Source: Pseudomonadota bacterium (GTDB taxonomy: Bacteria > Myxococcota > Myxococcia > Myxococcales > Myxococcaceae). From it: a stretch of 64,000 nucleotides of DNA. The notes below the pieces were generated by a model that saw only the letters and a list, made by a program, of their open reading frames with translations, ran no database searches and was not told where the DNA came from. The DNA lies in NCBI GenBank assembly GCA_023426545.1, contig JAFAAN010000120.1, forward strand, positions 54,743 to 118,742. The letters run 5' to 3'. This document shows, in pieces, positions 1 to 9,300 of the stretch; the stretch's first letter is position 1, and every line of letters begins with the position of its first letter. The position numbers and the translations under genes are program-made.

Positions 1-237
1 CACCCGGTGCAACAGGCCTGGCTCACGGAGGACGTGGCCCAGTGCGGCTTCTGCCAACCGGGTCAAATCATGGCCGCGGTCGCGCTCCTGAAGCGAAACA
101 GCCACCCCTCCGATGCGGACATCGACGCCGCGATGAGCGACAACGTCTGCCGCTGCGGGACCTACGTCCGCATCCGAGCCGCCATCAAGCGCGCCGCCCT
201 GCTCCTGCGAGGCGCGGCGACCGCTGGCGGCGAGTAG
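1..237 (+). CDS. [2Fe-2S] small subunit of a molybdenum hydroxylase (3' end only)
   Basis: The reading frame is open from the window edge, so only the last 78 residues are visible. They contain the two cysteine pairs of the second [2Fe-2S] site of the xanthine dehydrogenase/CoxS/isoquinoline 1-oxidoreductase alpha family: QCGFCQPGQ near visible residue 14 and NVCRCGTY near residue 49. In this family the small subunit passes electrons from the molybdenum cofactor in the large subunit to an acceptor. The wording around the second pair is closest to the IorA type, but the substrate cannot be told. The large-subunit gene is not downstream, where the next gene is on the other strand, so it probably lies upstream, outside the window. 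Confidence 0.85.
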   Translation, partial: HPVQQAWLTEDVAQCGFCQPGQIMAAVALLKRNSHPSDADIDAAMSDNVCRCGTYVRIRAAIKRAALLLRGAATAGGE

Positions 238-317
238 CCCAATGACATGCGTGTCAGGGGGCGGGTGCTGGAGCCGGATGCCGCCGTCGCGGGCCCGGCC
301 CCCTCCTGGGCGTGTCG

Positions 318-1385
318 CTACTCGAAGAGGGAGAGCTGTCCCAGCGAGCGCAGGTGTCCCGCCGAATCCCTGGGGGTGGCCCTCACGCGGACCTGCGACA
401 CCGGTGTCGTCCCCGTCAAGTCCAGCTCCATGAAGGACTGCACGCCGTCGTTGCCGAGCAGGTTGGCCAGGGGCATCCACTGGGTCCCATCTGCGCTCCC
501 CTCCAGCACCAGCTCGTCCATGGTACCCGCCACCCCGAAGTTGCGCAGCACGGCCTTGCGGAGCACCGCGGGCCGCGAGAGCTGAACGGCGACCTCCTGG
601 ACATCCGTACCGAAGAGCACGCTCCCGCCGAGGTCGCCGTTGGTGATGCGACAGGGCGGCTCGGCGTTCACGTAGGTGCACGCCGCGCCGCGGCTCGCCG
701 GGACGAGGCCGCGGCGAGGCAGGGCAACCTCATCGCTGGTGTAGGAGAAGTCGACCGACACGTCCCCCGGCCGCGCCTCGCGCAGCACGTGGATGGAGGC
801 CTTGAGGTCCGTGGCGTCCTCGACGACGTAGTCGCTCAGGCGGACCGGCGAAGAGGCCCGGAGCACCTGCCAGGCCTCCTTGGCGCGGGAGGGGCCGATG
901 GACAGCATGTGCGCATCGTTCCCGGCGCCATGGGTGGAGGACAGGGGCCGGAAGCCCACGCTCACGCCCTGCGCCTCCTCGGTGGCCGTCAGCCCGCCGG
1001 TCCACTCCTGGAGGGCCGGCAGCGTTATCTCCGACTGCTGGATGAGGAAGTAGGCCGAGACGCTCCCTCCCTGGGCGCGCGACGGCGAGCGGACGATGAA
1101 GCAGCGCGCGAGGCTCCCGCTGCGGGTGTCCGCCCCCAGCAGGTCGAGCTCGAAGGTGCCGTCGGCTCGAGTCTTCACCGACCGCCAGCTCGACGAGAAG
1201 GCCGCGAACGCGCACGCGGAGTTCTCGCTGCGGTAGAGCTTCAAGAGCGCATCCGGGAGCGGCGCGCCGGCCTCGTCAACGAGCCGCCCGCTCAGGACGA
1301 TGTCCTGGTCGTTCTCCACCTTGCTCTCGGTACAGCCCCCCAGCGTCGCCAATACACCCATGGTCAACGTGCGCGTCCATCTCAT
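318..1385 (-). CDS. Lipoprotein with a carboxypeptidase-regulatory-like domain and an F5/8 (discoidin)-like C-terminus
   Basis: 355 residues. The start at 1385 is chosen because a strong GGAGGAG ribosome site lies just upstream and the product then begins with a lipoprotein signal (TLGGC, lipidated Cys18). The open frame runs further upstream but has no signal there. Residues about 30-120 (GRLVDEAGAPLPDALLKLY, then TRADGTFELDL) look like a carboxypeptidase-regulatory or Cna-B-like beta-sandwich. The last 110 residues contain LEGSADGTQWMPLA, the strand-turn signature of F5/8 type C (discoidin) carbohydrate-binding domains. It is probably an envelope-anchored surface-binding protein. Its partner is unknown and it is transcribed alone. 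Confidence 0.7.
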   Translation of the reverse strand: MRWTRTLTMGVLATLGGCTESKVENDQDIVLSGRLVDEAGAPLPDALLKLYRSENSACAFAAFSSSWRSVKTRADGTFELDLLGADTRSGSLARCFIVRSPSRAQGGSVSAYFLIQQSEITLPALQEWTGGLTATEEAQGVSVGFRPLSSTHGAGNDAHMLSIGPSRAKEAWQVLRASSPVRLSDYVVEDATDLKASIHVLREARPGDVSVDFSYTSDEVALPRRGLVPASRGAACTYVNAEPPCRITNGDLGGSVLFGTDVQEVAVQLSRPAVLRKAVLRNFGVAGTMDELVLEGSADGTQWMPLANLLGNDGVQSFMELDLTGTTPVSQVRVRATPRDSAGHLRSLGQLSLFE

Positions 1386-1506
1386 GGAAACTCCTCCTTC
1401 AATAGTGAGGCGCGCTGCCAGTGCAAAAATCGGTGCAGCCCTCCGTTCCCTCTGGGGCGAGTTCGCGGGCGCGGCCAGACCTGACAAGGCCGTCATGGCG
1501 CGTCCC

Positions 1507-1578
1507 CTACGCAGGTGCCACTCCCTCTTCGCGGCGCTCCAGGCGGTGAAACATCTCGATGTATTCAGACGTAGCCAT
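1507..1578 (-). pseudogene. Very short ORF (23 codons), possible truncated regulator remnant
   Basis: A 23-residue frame starts with ATG at 1578 behind a good GGAGGTGGCC ribosome site, lies divergent to the TrmB-type gene, and shares the 1621-1642 palindrome region as its upstream sequence. The peptide (SEYIEMFHRLERREEGVAPA) loosely resembles the first helix of DtxR/IdeR-type repressors, which commonly read like 'EYLxxIYxLEEEGV', but it stops before any DNA-binding helix. It may be a leader peptide, a remnant or chance. The likeness is from memory of the family and is not tested. Confidence 0.25.
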
Positions 1579-1614
1579 GGCCACCTCCCGCGCCGACTCG
1601 CAGCCACGCCGCGC

Positions 1615-1643
1615 TTGACCGTTATTACCAACCAGTAATAACA
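1615..1643 (+). promoter_or_regulatory. Promoter with overlapping palindromic operator upstream of the TrmB-type regulator
   Basis: GTTATTAC at 1621-1628 and GTAATAAC at 1635-1642 form a perfect 8-bp inverted repeat with a 6-bp spacer, strikingly AT-rich for this genome. A TTGACC -35-like hexamer (1615-1620) abuts it, and a TAATAA/ATAACA -10-like element sits in its right arm, so repressor binding would block polymerase. Transcription would begin only a few bases before the ATG at 1651, and no ribosome site is visible, so the mRNA may be leaderless. Confidence 0.6.
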
Positions 1644-1650
1644 CCGCTCC

Positions 1651-2484
1651 ATGAACGCGGATGACGTACTCGTGGCCCTCGGGTTCACCGAGGTCGAAGC
1701 GCGGGTGTACTGCGAGCTCCTCAAGGGAGCGCCCGCCACTGGATACCGGCTCGCGCAGACGCTGGGGAAGGCGCCTCCGAGCATCTACCAGGCGCTCGCC
1801 TCGCTCGAACACAAGGGGGCGGTGCTCGTCGAGGAAGGCGAGCCCCGCGCATTCCGGCCCGTGCCTCCGGACGAAGTGCTCGGCGCGCTCCAGCGCCGCT
1901 TCGAGGCGCGCAGGCGCGAGGCCTCGGACGCGCTGCGCAAGCTCCACACCCCGGTGCAGGACGACCGCATCTACCACCTCAAGAGCACGGCCCAGCTGAT
2001 GGAGCGCGCCAGGGCGATGATTGCTGGCGCCACCGAACGGCTACTCTTCGACCTCTTCCCGCCCCCCTTCGCGGCCCTCGCTCCGGCGCTCACCGAAGCG
2101 AGCGCCCGGCGCGTGTCCATCGCGGGGCTCGTCTATGGCGAGACACCCAAGCTGCCCTTCGATTGCGTGCGCTCATCCGACGCGGACTTCGTGCGGGAGC
2201 GCTGGCCGGGCGCGCAGCTCACGCTCGTGGCGGATGCCCGTGAGTTCCTGGTGGCGCTGCTCACCCCGGATGGCACCGGCGTCAAGCAGGCCATCTGGAG
2301 CGACAGCGTCTATCTCTCCTGCCTGCAACACAGCGGACTGTCCGCGGAGGTCCAGCTGAGCGCACCACCCTCCGCGCGCGCACGGCTGTCGCGGTCCTTC
2401 TCCCTCATCGGCTCGAGCCCTCCCGGCCTGCGCCACCTCGTGGGGCAGCCCACTTCATCCCCTCACCGCGGAGACACCCCATGA
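1651..2484 (+). CDS. TrmB-family transcriptional regulator
   Basis: 277 residues. The first 65 form a TrmB-type winged helix (LGFTEVEARVYCELLKG, then a recognition helix around YRLAQTLGKAPPSIYQALASL), followed by a short coiled linker rich in Arg/Glu. The rest resembles the TrmB effector domain (STAQLMERARAMIAGATERL). TrmB proteins are mostly sugar-responsive repressors in archaea but are also found in bacteria; the ligand here is unknown. The stop overlaps the next gene's start (ATGA), so the two are translationally coupled and the regulator probably controls both itself and the protease-like gene through the palindrome at 1621-1642. Confidence 0.75.
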   Translation: MNADDVLVALGFTEVEARVYCELLKGAPATGYRLAQTLGKAPPSIYQALASLEHKGAVLVEEGEPRAFRPVPPDEVLGALQRRFEARRREASDALRKLHTPVQDDRIYHLKSTAQLMERARAMIAGATERLLFDLFPPPFAALAPALTEASARRVSIAGLVYGETPKLPFDCVRSSDADFVRERWPGAQLTLVADAREFLVALLTPDGTGVKQAIWSDSVYLSCLQHSGLSAEVQLSAPPSARARLSRSFSLIGSSPPGLRHLVGQPTSSPHRGDTP

Positions 2485-4295
2485 GACTCCTCTTTCCGCT
2501 CCTGATGGCGCTGGCCCTCGTGCTCGTCCCCACCGGGTCCAGGGCGGATGCACTTCAGCCCCTCCTCGCGCGGCACCTCGCGTGGCGTGGAGGGGACGCC
2601 TTCACACGCCTGGAGAGTGTCCATGCCAGGGGAAAGACCGAGATGAGCGGGCTCCAGGGCCCGATGGAGTCCTGGCTCCACCGGGACGGACGGGGCCGCT
2701 GGGATGCGGACTACGGGGTGTTGCGGGAGTCGATTGCCATCACCTCCGAGGGCGGCTGGAAGCTGAACGCCAGCGGTCAGGTCGAGGACGCCTCGCCCAC
2801 CGACGCACGTGATGCGCGGCACCGGGTGGCGCTCGAGCTCGGGACGGCGCTGCAAGGGGCTTCCGGCGCGAAGCGCGTCCTGCTCCCTGACGAGCCGCGC
2901 GACGGCCGCACCTGGAAGGTGGTGCGCGTCACCTTCGGCGACGAGGACCTCTATGACCTGTTCCTCGATGGCGCCAATGGGGCGCTCCACGGCGTGCGCA
3001 TCCGCGAAGACAACGTCACCCGCTTCGTGCGGCTGGGGGACTGGCGGCAGGTCGACGGCGTGCGCATGCCGTTCCTGGAGGAGGTGCTCACCGACAGCCC
3101 GGATTCCAACTCGCGGACGGTGGTGGAGACGCTGGAGCTGAATGCGCCCATTCCGCCCGCGGTCTTCGAGCGGCCCCAGGACCTCCGCAAGGTGAGCTTC
3201 GCGAACGGCCGCCACAGCACCGGCTTCATCCCCTTCGAGTTCTTCAACGAGAACCGCGTCTACATTCCGGCCCAGGTGAATGGCCACGCGACGCAGGTGC
3301 TGCTGGACAGCGGCGCCGAGATGACGGTGGTCGACACGGCCTACGCACGCGAGCTGGGGCTGAAGACGCAGGGGCAGCTCACGGCGGTCGGCAGCGGCGG
3401 ACACGCGCAGGCCCAGCTCGCCAGCGGCGTGGACATCACCGTGGGCGACCTGCGGCTGACGGGGCTGACGGTCGCCGTCATCGACCTGGCCGAAGTCGCG
3501 CGGCAGATTGGGCATCCCCTCCCCGTCATCCTGGGCAAGGAGTCCTTCAACCAGCTCGTCGTGGACGTGGACTTCCCCAACCGGCGCGTCGCCTTCCACG
3601 AAGCCGCGAGCTTCAAGCCACCGCAGCGAGCCGTGCGCCTCCCCCTGGTCGAGTCCGCGGGCGGACAGCGCGCGGTCCACATCTCCATCGAGGGCCGGCC
3701 CGCCATTCCAGTGCTGTTCGACGTGGGCAATGGCGGAGCGCTCTCACTCTTCCCCGCGTACTGGCAGCAGGCAGGGCTGCTCACGGGCCGGCGCAGCTCC
3801 AAGACGCTGTCCGGGGCCGTGGGGGGGCTACGGGAGCGCGACGTGGCGACGCTGAAGCGCATCGAGCTCGCGGGCATCACGCTGAAGGACGTCCCCACGG
3901 TGTTCGACGACGCGGGCAACAGCATCTCCACCTCGAACCGGCTCCAGGGCAATCTGGGGCTCGCCGTCCTCGCGCGCTTCCGGATGATAACGGACTATGC
4001 CAACGACACCCTGATGCTGGTCCCCGATGCCCGCGCGCTGCGGCAGCCGTTCCGCAAGGACCGGTCCGGCCTGATTGCCCTCCCGTCGGAGGGGCGGCTC
4101 GTGGTGACGCTGGTGGCCCCTGGGAGCCCCGCCGCCGCCGCGGGCTGGAAGGTGGGCGACGAAGTCGTCGCCATCGATGGCCAGGCCATCGGGCCCGACT
4201 TCACGGGCTGGCGGTATCGCCCCGCCGGCCAGACGGTGGTGCTCACCTTGAAGGACGGCCGCAAGCGCTCGCTCACGCTGAAGGACTATTACTGA
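2481..4295 (+). CDS. Secreted aspartyl protease (retropepsin-like) with PDZ domain
   Basis: 604 residues with a signal peptide (about residues 1-23). Residues 25-230 form an N-terminal domain that may be LolA/lipoprotein-carrier-like (weak). A retropepsin-like domain follows with the catalytic signature LLDSGAEMTVVD (Asp276). A second similar repeat around Asp414 reads LFDVGNGGALS, where the usual Ser/Thr after Asp is Val, so it is probably inactive or completes a pseudo-dimer. A PDZ domain closes the protein (LVAPGSPAAAAGWKVGDEVVAIDG, about 525-590). It likely acts in the periplasm or outside. It overlaps the regulator gene by four bases; its substrate is unknown. Confidence 0.75.
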   Translation: MRLLFPLLMALALVLVPTGSRADALQPLLARHLAWRGGDAFTRLESVHARGKTEMSGLQGPMESWLHRDGRGRWDADYGVLRESIAITSEGGWKLNASGQVEDASPTDARDARHRVALELGTALQGASGAKRVLLPDEPRDGRTWKVVRVTFGDEDLYDLFLDGANGALHGVRIREDNVTRFVRLGDWRQVDGVRMPFLEEVLTDSPDSNSRTVVETLELNAPIPPAVFERPQDLRKVSFANGRHSTGFIPFEFFNENRVYIPAQVNGHATQVLLDSGAEMTVVDTAYARELGLKTQGQLTAVGSGGHAQAQLASGVDITVGDLRLTGLTVAVIDLAEVARQIGHPLPVILGKESFNQLVVDVDFPNRRVAFHEAASFKPPQRAVRLPLVESAGGQRAVHISIEGRPAIPVLFDVGNGGALSLFPAYWQQAGLLTGRRSSKTLSGAVGGLRERDVATLKRIELAGITLKDVPTVFDDAGNSISTSNRLQGNLGLAVLARFRMITDYANDTLMLVPDARALRQPFRKDRSGLIALPSEGRLVVTLVAPGSPAAAAGWKVGDEVVAIDGQAIGPDFTGWRYRPAGQTVVLTLKDGRKRSLTLKDYY

Positions 4296-4326
4296 ATCAC
4301 CGTTCGAGGGCACCGGCCGGAGCGGA

Positions 4327-4351
4327 GCGGGGCTGGCCGCCCCCGCCCCGC
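4327..4351. terminator. GC-rich inverted repeat between convergent genes
   Basis: GCGGGGC (4327-4333) can pair with GCCCCGC (4345-4351), with an alternative shorter pairing inside. It lies in the 69-bp gap between two converging genes. There is no T-run, so a terminator role is only inferred from position. Confidence 0.35.
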
Positions 4352-4364
4352 CCGCCCCGCCGAT

Positions 4365-6149
4365 TCACTCCTTGTGGGGCAGGAGCTTGTCCACCATGCC
4401 CTTGAAAGACTGCTTCACCACCCCGCCGAGGTCCTCGTCCCCACCCGCCAGGGACTCGAGGAAGTGCTTCGCCTGTTCGAAGGTGATGTGCGGCGGCAGG
4501 GGCGGCACGTCCGGGTCCACGTAGGCCTCCAGGACCACCGGCCGGTTCGCGGCGAACGCTTCATCCCACGCCCGCGCAATCTGCTCCGGCCGGTCCACGC
4601 GGATGCCCCGGAGGCCCAGGGACTCGGCGTACCTCGCGTACGGGAAGTCGGGCAGCGTCTGCGTGGCCGGATTCTTCGGGTCCCCCGCCATCACCCGCTG
4701 CTCCCACGTGACCTGGTTCAGGTCCCGGTTGTTGAGGACGAGGACGACGAAGCGCGGGTCCTTCCACTCCGTCCAGTACTTCGCCACGGTGATGAGCTCC
4801 GCGTTGCCGTTCATCTGCATGGCGCCATCACCCACCATGGCCAGCACGGGCCGATGCGGGAACGCGAACTTGGCGCCAATGGCATACGGCATCCCGCAGC
4901 CCATGGTGGCGAGGTTGCCGGACAGCGACGCCATCATCCCCTTGCGCACCTTCACATCCCGCGCGTACCAGTTCGTCCCCGAGCCCGAGTCGGCCGTGAG
5001 GATGACGCCATCCGGCAGCTTCGGCGACAGCTCCCAGAAGATGCGCTGCGGGTTGATGGGGTTGGCCCCGTTCATCGCCTGGGCCTCGGACGTCTTCCAC
5101 CACTGGCGGATGCCCCTCTCCAACTGCTCGCGCCACCGCCGGTCCGCCTTGCGCTGGAGCAACGGTATCAGCGCGCGCAGCGTCTCCTTCGAGTCGCCAA
5201 TCAACCCCACCTCCATCGGATAGCGGATGGAGACCATGCGCCCGTCGAGGTCCACCTGGACGCCGCGCGCCTGCCCTTCCGGGGGAAGGAACTCCGCGTA
5301 GGGGAAGCTCGTGCCCACCATCAGCAGCGTGTCGCAGTTCATCATCATGTCCCACGAGGGCCTGGTGCCCAGCAGGCCGATGGAGCCCGTGACGAAGGGG
5401 AGGTCATCCGGCAGCGCGGCCTTGCCCAGCAGCGCCTTGGCCACGCCCGCGCCCAGCAGGTCCGCCACCTCCACCACCTCGTCCGCGGCCCCAAAGGCGC
5501 CCGCGCCGATGAGGATGGACACCCGCTTCCCCTCGTTGAGCACGTCCGCGGCGCGGCGCAAGTCCTTCTCCTGGGGGATGACGCGAGGCGCGCTGTATCC
5601 CACGCTGGAGTGGACGGTGCCGTGCTTCCGCGCTGGCGGCTGGTACTCCAGCTCCTGCACGTCGTTGGGGATGATGACGCACGTCACCGAGCGCTCGGAC
5701 TGCGCGATGCGCACCGCCCGGTCGATGGCGTGCCGCACGGCCGAGGCCTGCGTCACCATGGTGACGTACTCGCTGGCCACGTCCTTGAAGAGGACGGGCA
5801 GATCCACCTCCTGCTGGTAGTGGCCGCCCAGCGCCGCGCGGGCCTGCTGGCCGATGATGGCCACCACCGGCTGGTGGTCGAGCTTCGCGTCGTAGAGGCC
5901 GTTGAGCAGGTGGATGGCGCCCGGACCGGACGTGGCGAGGCACACCCCGACCTCGCCGGTGAACTTCGCGTGGGCGCACGCGGAGAAGGCGGCCATCTCC
6001 TCGTGGCGGACCTGGACGAACTGGAACTCGGAGGTGCGGCCCAGCGCACCAATGATGCCGTTGATGCCGTCACCCGGATAGCCATAGATGCGGCGAATGC
6101 CCCACTGGGAGAGGCGATACAGCAGGTAGTCAGCAACGGTCGCGCTCAT
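4365..6149 (-). CDS. Thiamine-pyrophosphate-dependent oxidase/acetolactate-synthase-like enzyme (PoxB-like)
   Basis: 594 residues. The start at 6149 is preferred over the longer open frame because residues from MSATVADYLLYRLSQWGIR match the usual N-terminus of this family and a GGGGAAC site precedes it. The N-terminal pyrimidine-binding domain carries the catalytic Glu50 (VRHEEMAAF). The central domain holds the FAD/nucleotide fold. The C-terminal domain has the TPP motif GDGAMQMNGNAELI followed by NNRDLNQVTWE. It probably decarboxylates pyruvate or another 2-oxoacid. FAD use and substrate cannot be assigned from sequence alone. It is a single gene, divergent from the dehydrogenase gene at 6381. 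Confidence 0.85.
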   Translation of the reverse strand: MSATVADYLLYRLSQWGIRRIYGYPGDGINGIIGALGRTSEFQFVQVRHEEMAAFSACAHAKFTGEVGVCLATSGPGAIHLLNGLYDAKLDHQPVVAIIGQQARAALGGHYQQEVDLPVLFKDVASEYVTMVTQASAVRHAIDRAVRIAQSERSVTCVIIPNDVQELEYQPPARKHGTVHSSVGYSAPRVIPQEKDLRRAADVLNEGKRVSILIGAGAFGAADEVVEVADLLGAGVAKALLGKAALPDDLPFVTGSIGLLGTRPSWDMMMNCDTLLMVGTSFPYAEFLPPEGQARGVQVDLDGRMVSIRYPMEVGLIGDSKETLRALIPLLQRKADRRWREQLERGIRQWWKTSEAQAMNGANPINPQRIFWELSPKLPDGVILTADSGSGTNWYARDVKVRKGMMASLSGNLATMGCGMPYAIGAKFAFPHRPVLAMVGDGAMQMNGNAELITVAKYWTEWKDPRFVVLVLNNRDLNQVTWEQRVMAGDPKNPATQTLPDFPYARYAESLGLRGIRVDRPEQIARAWDEAFAANRPVVLEAYVDPDVPPLPPHITFEQAKHFLESLAGGDEDLGGVVKQSFKGMVDKLLPHKE

Positions 6150-6380
6150 CGAAGTTCCCCGTGTCGGTGCGAAAGTTCGCCCCACAAGCTGGGCACGCAC
6201 GATGGGCACGAGGAACCCGCGCGGTACGCCCCCCAGAAGGGCCGCTCGCCCCATGCGCCCGGCAGTGGGCGGGCGGACTCGCGCTCCGGCCCCACTCCGC
6301 ATGTCCTCCGCGGCGCCAGGGTGCGTAGGTTCACCGCGAGCCCCACTCCGGGGCTGCGATGAGCCAGAAGGGAGCCTGAC

Positions 6381-9300
6381 ATGCGGCCCGCGGAATCCCT
6401 CCAGCGCACCTGGTCGAGGCTTGCGCGCAGACGGCCCGGCCCCCACCCGCTGCCTGGCAGCCAGGGTGGAGACGTGACGGTGGACCTCAAGGGGCTGGAG
6501 GAGGACCTGCGGCGAGCCGTGCATGGAGAGGTCCGCTTCGATGACGGCAGCCGAGCGCTCTACGCCACGGACGCCTCCAACTACCGGCAGGTGCCCATCG
6601 GCGTCGTCATCCCCCGGAGCCTGGACGACGTCATCCAGACGGTGCGCGTCTGCCGGGAGTACGGCGCGCCGCTGCTGTCACGCGGCGGAGGCACCAGCCT
6701 GGCGGGCCAGTGCTGCAACGTCGCCGTGGTCATCGATTGGATGAAGTACCTGGGCGGAGTGCTGGAGCTGGACCCGGGGACGAGGTCCGCCCGCGTGCTG
6801 CCTGGCACCGTGCTGGACGACTTGAGGGACCGCGCCGAGCAGTTCCACCTCACGTTCGGCCCAGACCCCTCCACACACAATCACTGCACGCTGGGGGGCA
6901 TGCTGGGAAACAACGCGTGCGGCTCGCACGCGCAGATGGCCGGGCCCGTCTCCCACAACGTCCAGGAGCTGGACGTGCTCACCTACGACGGCCTGCGTCT
7001 GAAGGTGGGCCCTACCTCCGACGAAGAGCTCCGGGCCATCATTCGCGCGGGCGGCCGGCGCGGCGACATCTACCGGGGGCTCCGGGACCTGAGCGACCGC
7101 TACGCGGACGAAATCCGCCGCCGCTATCCCCACATCCCCCGGCGCATCTCCGGCTACAACCTCGACGCCCTGCTGCCCGAGCAGGGGTTCGACGTGGCGC
7201 GCGCCCTGGTGGGCACCGAGGGGACGTGCGTCACCCTCCTCACCGCGAAGCTGAGGCTCGTCGACAGCCCGCCGCACCGGGTGGTGGTGCTGCTCGGCTA
7301 CCCGGACATCTACACCGCGGGAGACCACGCCCAGGAGCTGGCCGCGCGCTTCCAGCCGCTCGCCCTGGAGGGCCTGGATGACGAGCTCATCCGAAACGTC
7401 GTCGTGAAGGGCCGCGCGAACGAGCAGGAGTCCCTCCAGCCCAAGAGCTCGCACATGGAGTTCCTCCCGCTCCTGCCAGGAGGGTCGGCCTACCTCATGC
7501 TGGAGCTTGGCGGGGACACCCATGAGGAAGCCATCGCGCGGGCGCACGAGCTGATGGCCCAGGTCCGCGGGGGCCCCGGGGCGCCGGTGGACCAGCGGCT
7601 GTACAGCGAGCCGGAGCACGTCGAACACGTGTGGAAGATTCGCGAGTCGGGCCTGGGCGCGACGGCGCGCGTGCCCGGCCGGCCGGATACATGGCCTGGC
7701 TGGGAGGACTCGGCGGTGCCCCCGGAGAAGCTGGGAGGATACCTGCGCGCGCTGCGCAAGCTGTACGACAAGTACGGCTATGACGCCTCGCTCTACGGTC
7801 ACTTCGGGCAGGGGTGCGTGCACACGCGCATCGACTTCGACCTCGTCTCCACCCAGGGCATCCGGAACTACCGCGCCTTCATCGGCGAGGCGGTGGACCT
7901 GTGCCTCTCCTACGGCGGCTCCATGTCGGGCGAGCATGGCGACGGCCAGTCGCGCGCCGAGTTCCTGCCCCGGATGTTCGGCCCGGAGCTGACGCACGCC
8001 TTCCGCGAGTTCAAGCGCATCTGGGACCCGCGGGGGAAGATGAACCCGGGCAAGGTGGTGGACCCGAACCCTCTCGACCAGGAGCTGCGCCTGGGGCGGG
8101 ACTACCGCCAGCGGACCTGGAAGCCGAAGACGCACTTCCAGTACCCGGATGATGACGGCCTGCTCCACCGTGCCGCCGAGCGCTGCGTGGGCGTGGGCAA
8201 GTGCCGGCGCGAGAGCGGTGGCACCATGTGCCCCAGCTACATGGTGACGAAGGAGGAGCGGCACACCACTCGCGGCCGGGCGCACCTGCTCTTCGAGATG
8301 CTTCAGGGGCAGGTCATCCGAAAAGGCTGGCGCGATGCGAACGTGAAGGAGTCGCTGGACCTGTGCCTGGCGTGTAAAGGCTGCAAAGGCGACTGCCCGG
8401 TGAACGTGGACCTGGCGACGTACAAGGCGGAGTTCCTGTCGCACTACCACCGGGGCCGCCTGCGCCCGAGGCCCGCCTACGCCATGGGCCTCATCATGCT
8501 CTGGGCCCGCGCGGCCATGCTGGCGCCAGCGCTGGTGAACCTCCTCACCCAGCGCGCGTCGAGCCGGAAGCTGCTGCAGACCCTGGGCGGCATGTCCACG
8601 CGGCGGAAGATGCCTCGCTTCGCGCCGGAGTCCTTCCAGCGCTGGGTACAACGGACGCGGCCGTCGCCGCGCAACACGGGCCAGCAGCGGGTGCTGCTGT
8701 GGCCGGACACCTTCAACAACCACTTCTTCCCCGAGACGGCCGCCGCGGCGCTGGAGGTGCTGGAGGACGCGGGCTTCGAGGTGGCGGTCCCCCAGGGCGC
8801 GGTGTGCTGCGGCCGGCCGCTCTATGACTTCGGGATGTTGCCCACGGCGAAGTGGATGCTTCGGCGCATGGTGGAGCGCCTGCGGCCGGAGATTGAAGCC
8901 GGGGTGCCGCTGGTGGGGCTGGAGCCCAGCTGCGTATCGGTGTTCCGAGACGAGCTGCGCAACCTCTTTCCGGACTGGAGCCTGGCGCGGCAGCTGCGCC
9001 GCCAGACGTTCCTCTTCAGCGAGTTCCTCGGGCGGTATGCGAAGGACTGGCAGCCGCCGCGCCTGGAGAAGAAGGCGGTGGTACACGGGCATTGCCACCA
9101 TCAATCGCTCTTCAAGATGCGCGATGAGGAGAAGCTGCTCGACAAGGTGGGCCTGGACTACGCGGTGCCGGAGACGGGCTGCTGCGGCATGGCGGGCTCG
9201 TTCGGCTTCGAGGCGGGAGCGAAGTACGAGGTCTCCCAGAAGGTGGGCGAGCGTGCGCTGCTGCCGAAGGTGCGCCAGACGCCCCGGGACGCGCTCGTCA

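Noticed and set aside
4374..6362. 662-codon plus-strand frame opposite the TPP enzyme
   Set aside because: The composition matches a reverse shadow and the TPP motifs are on the minus strand.
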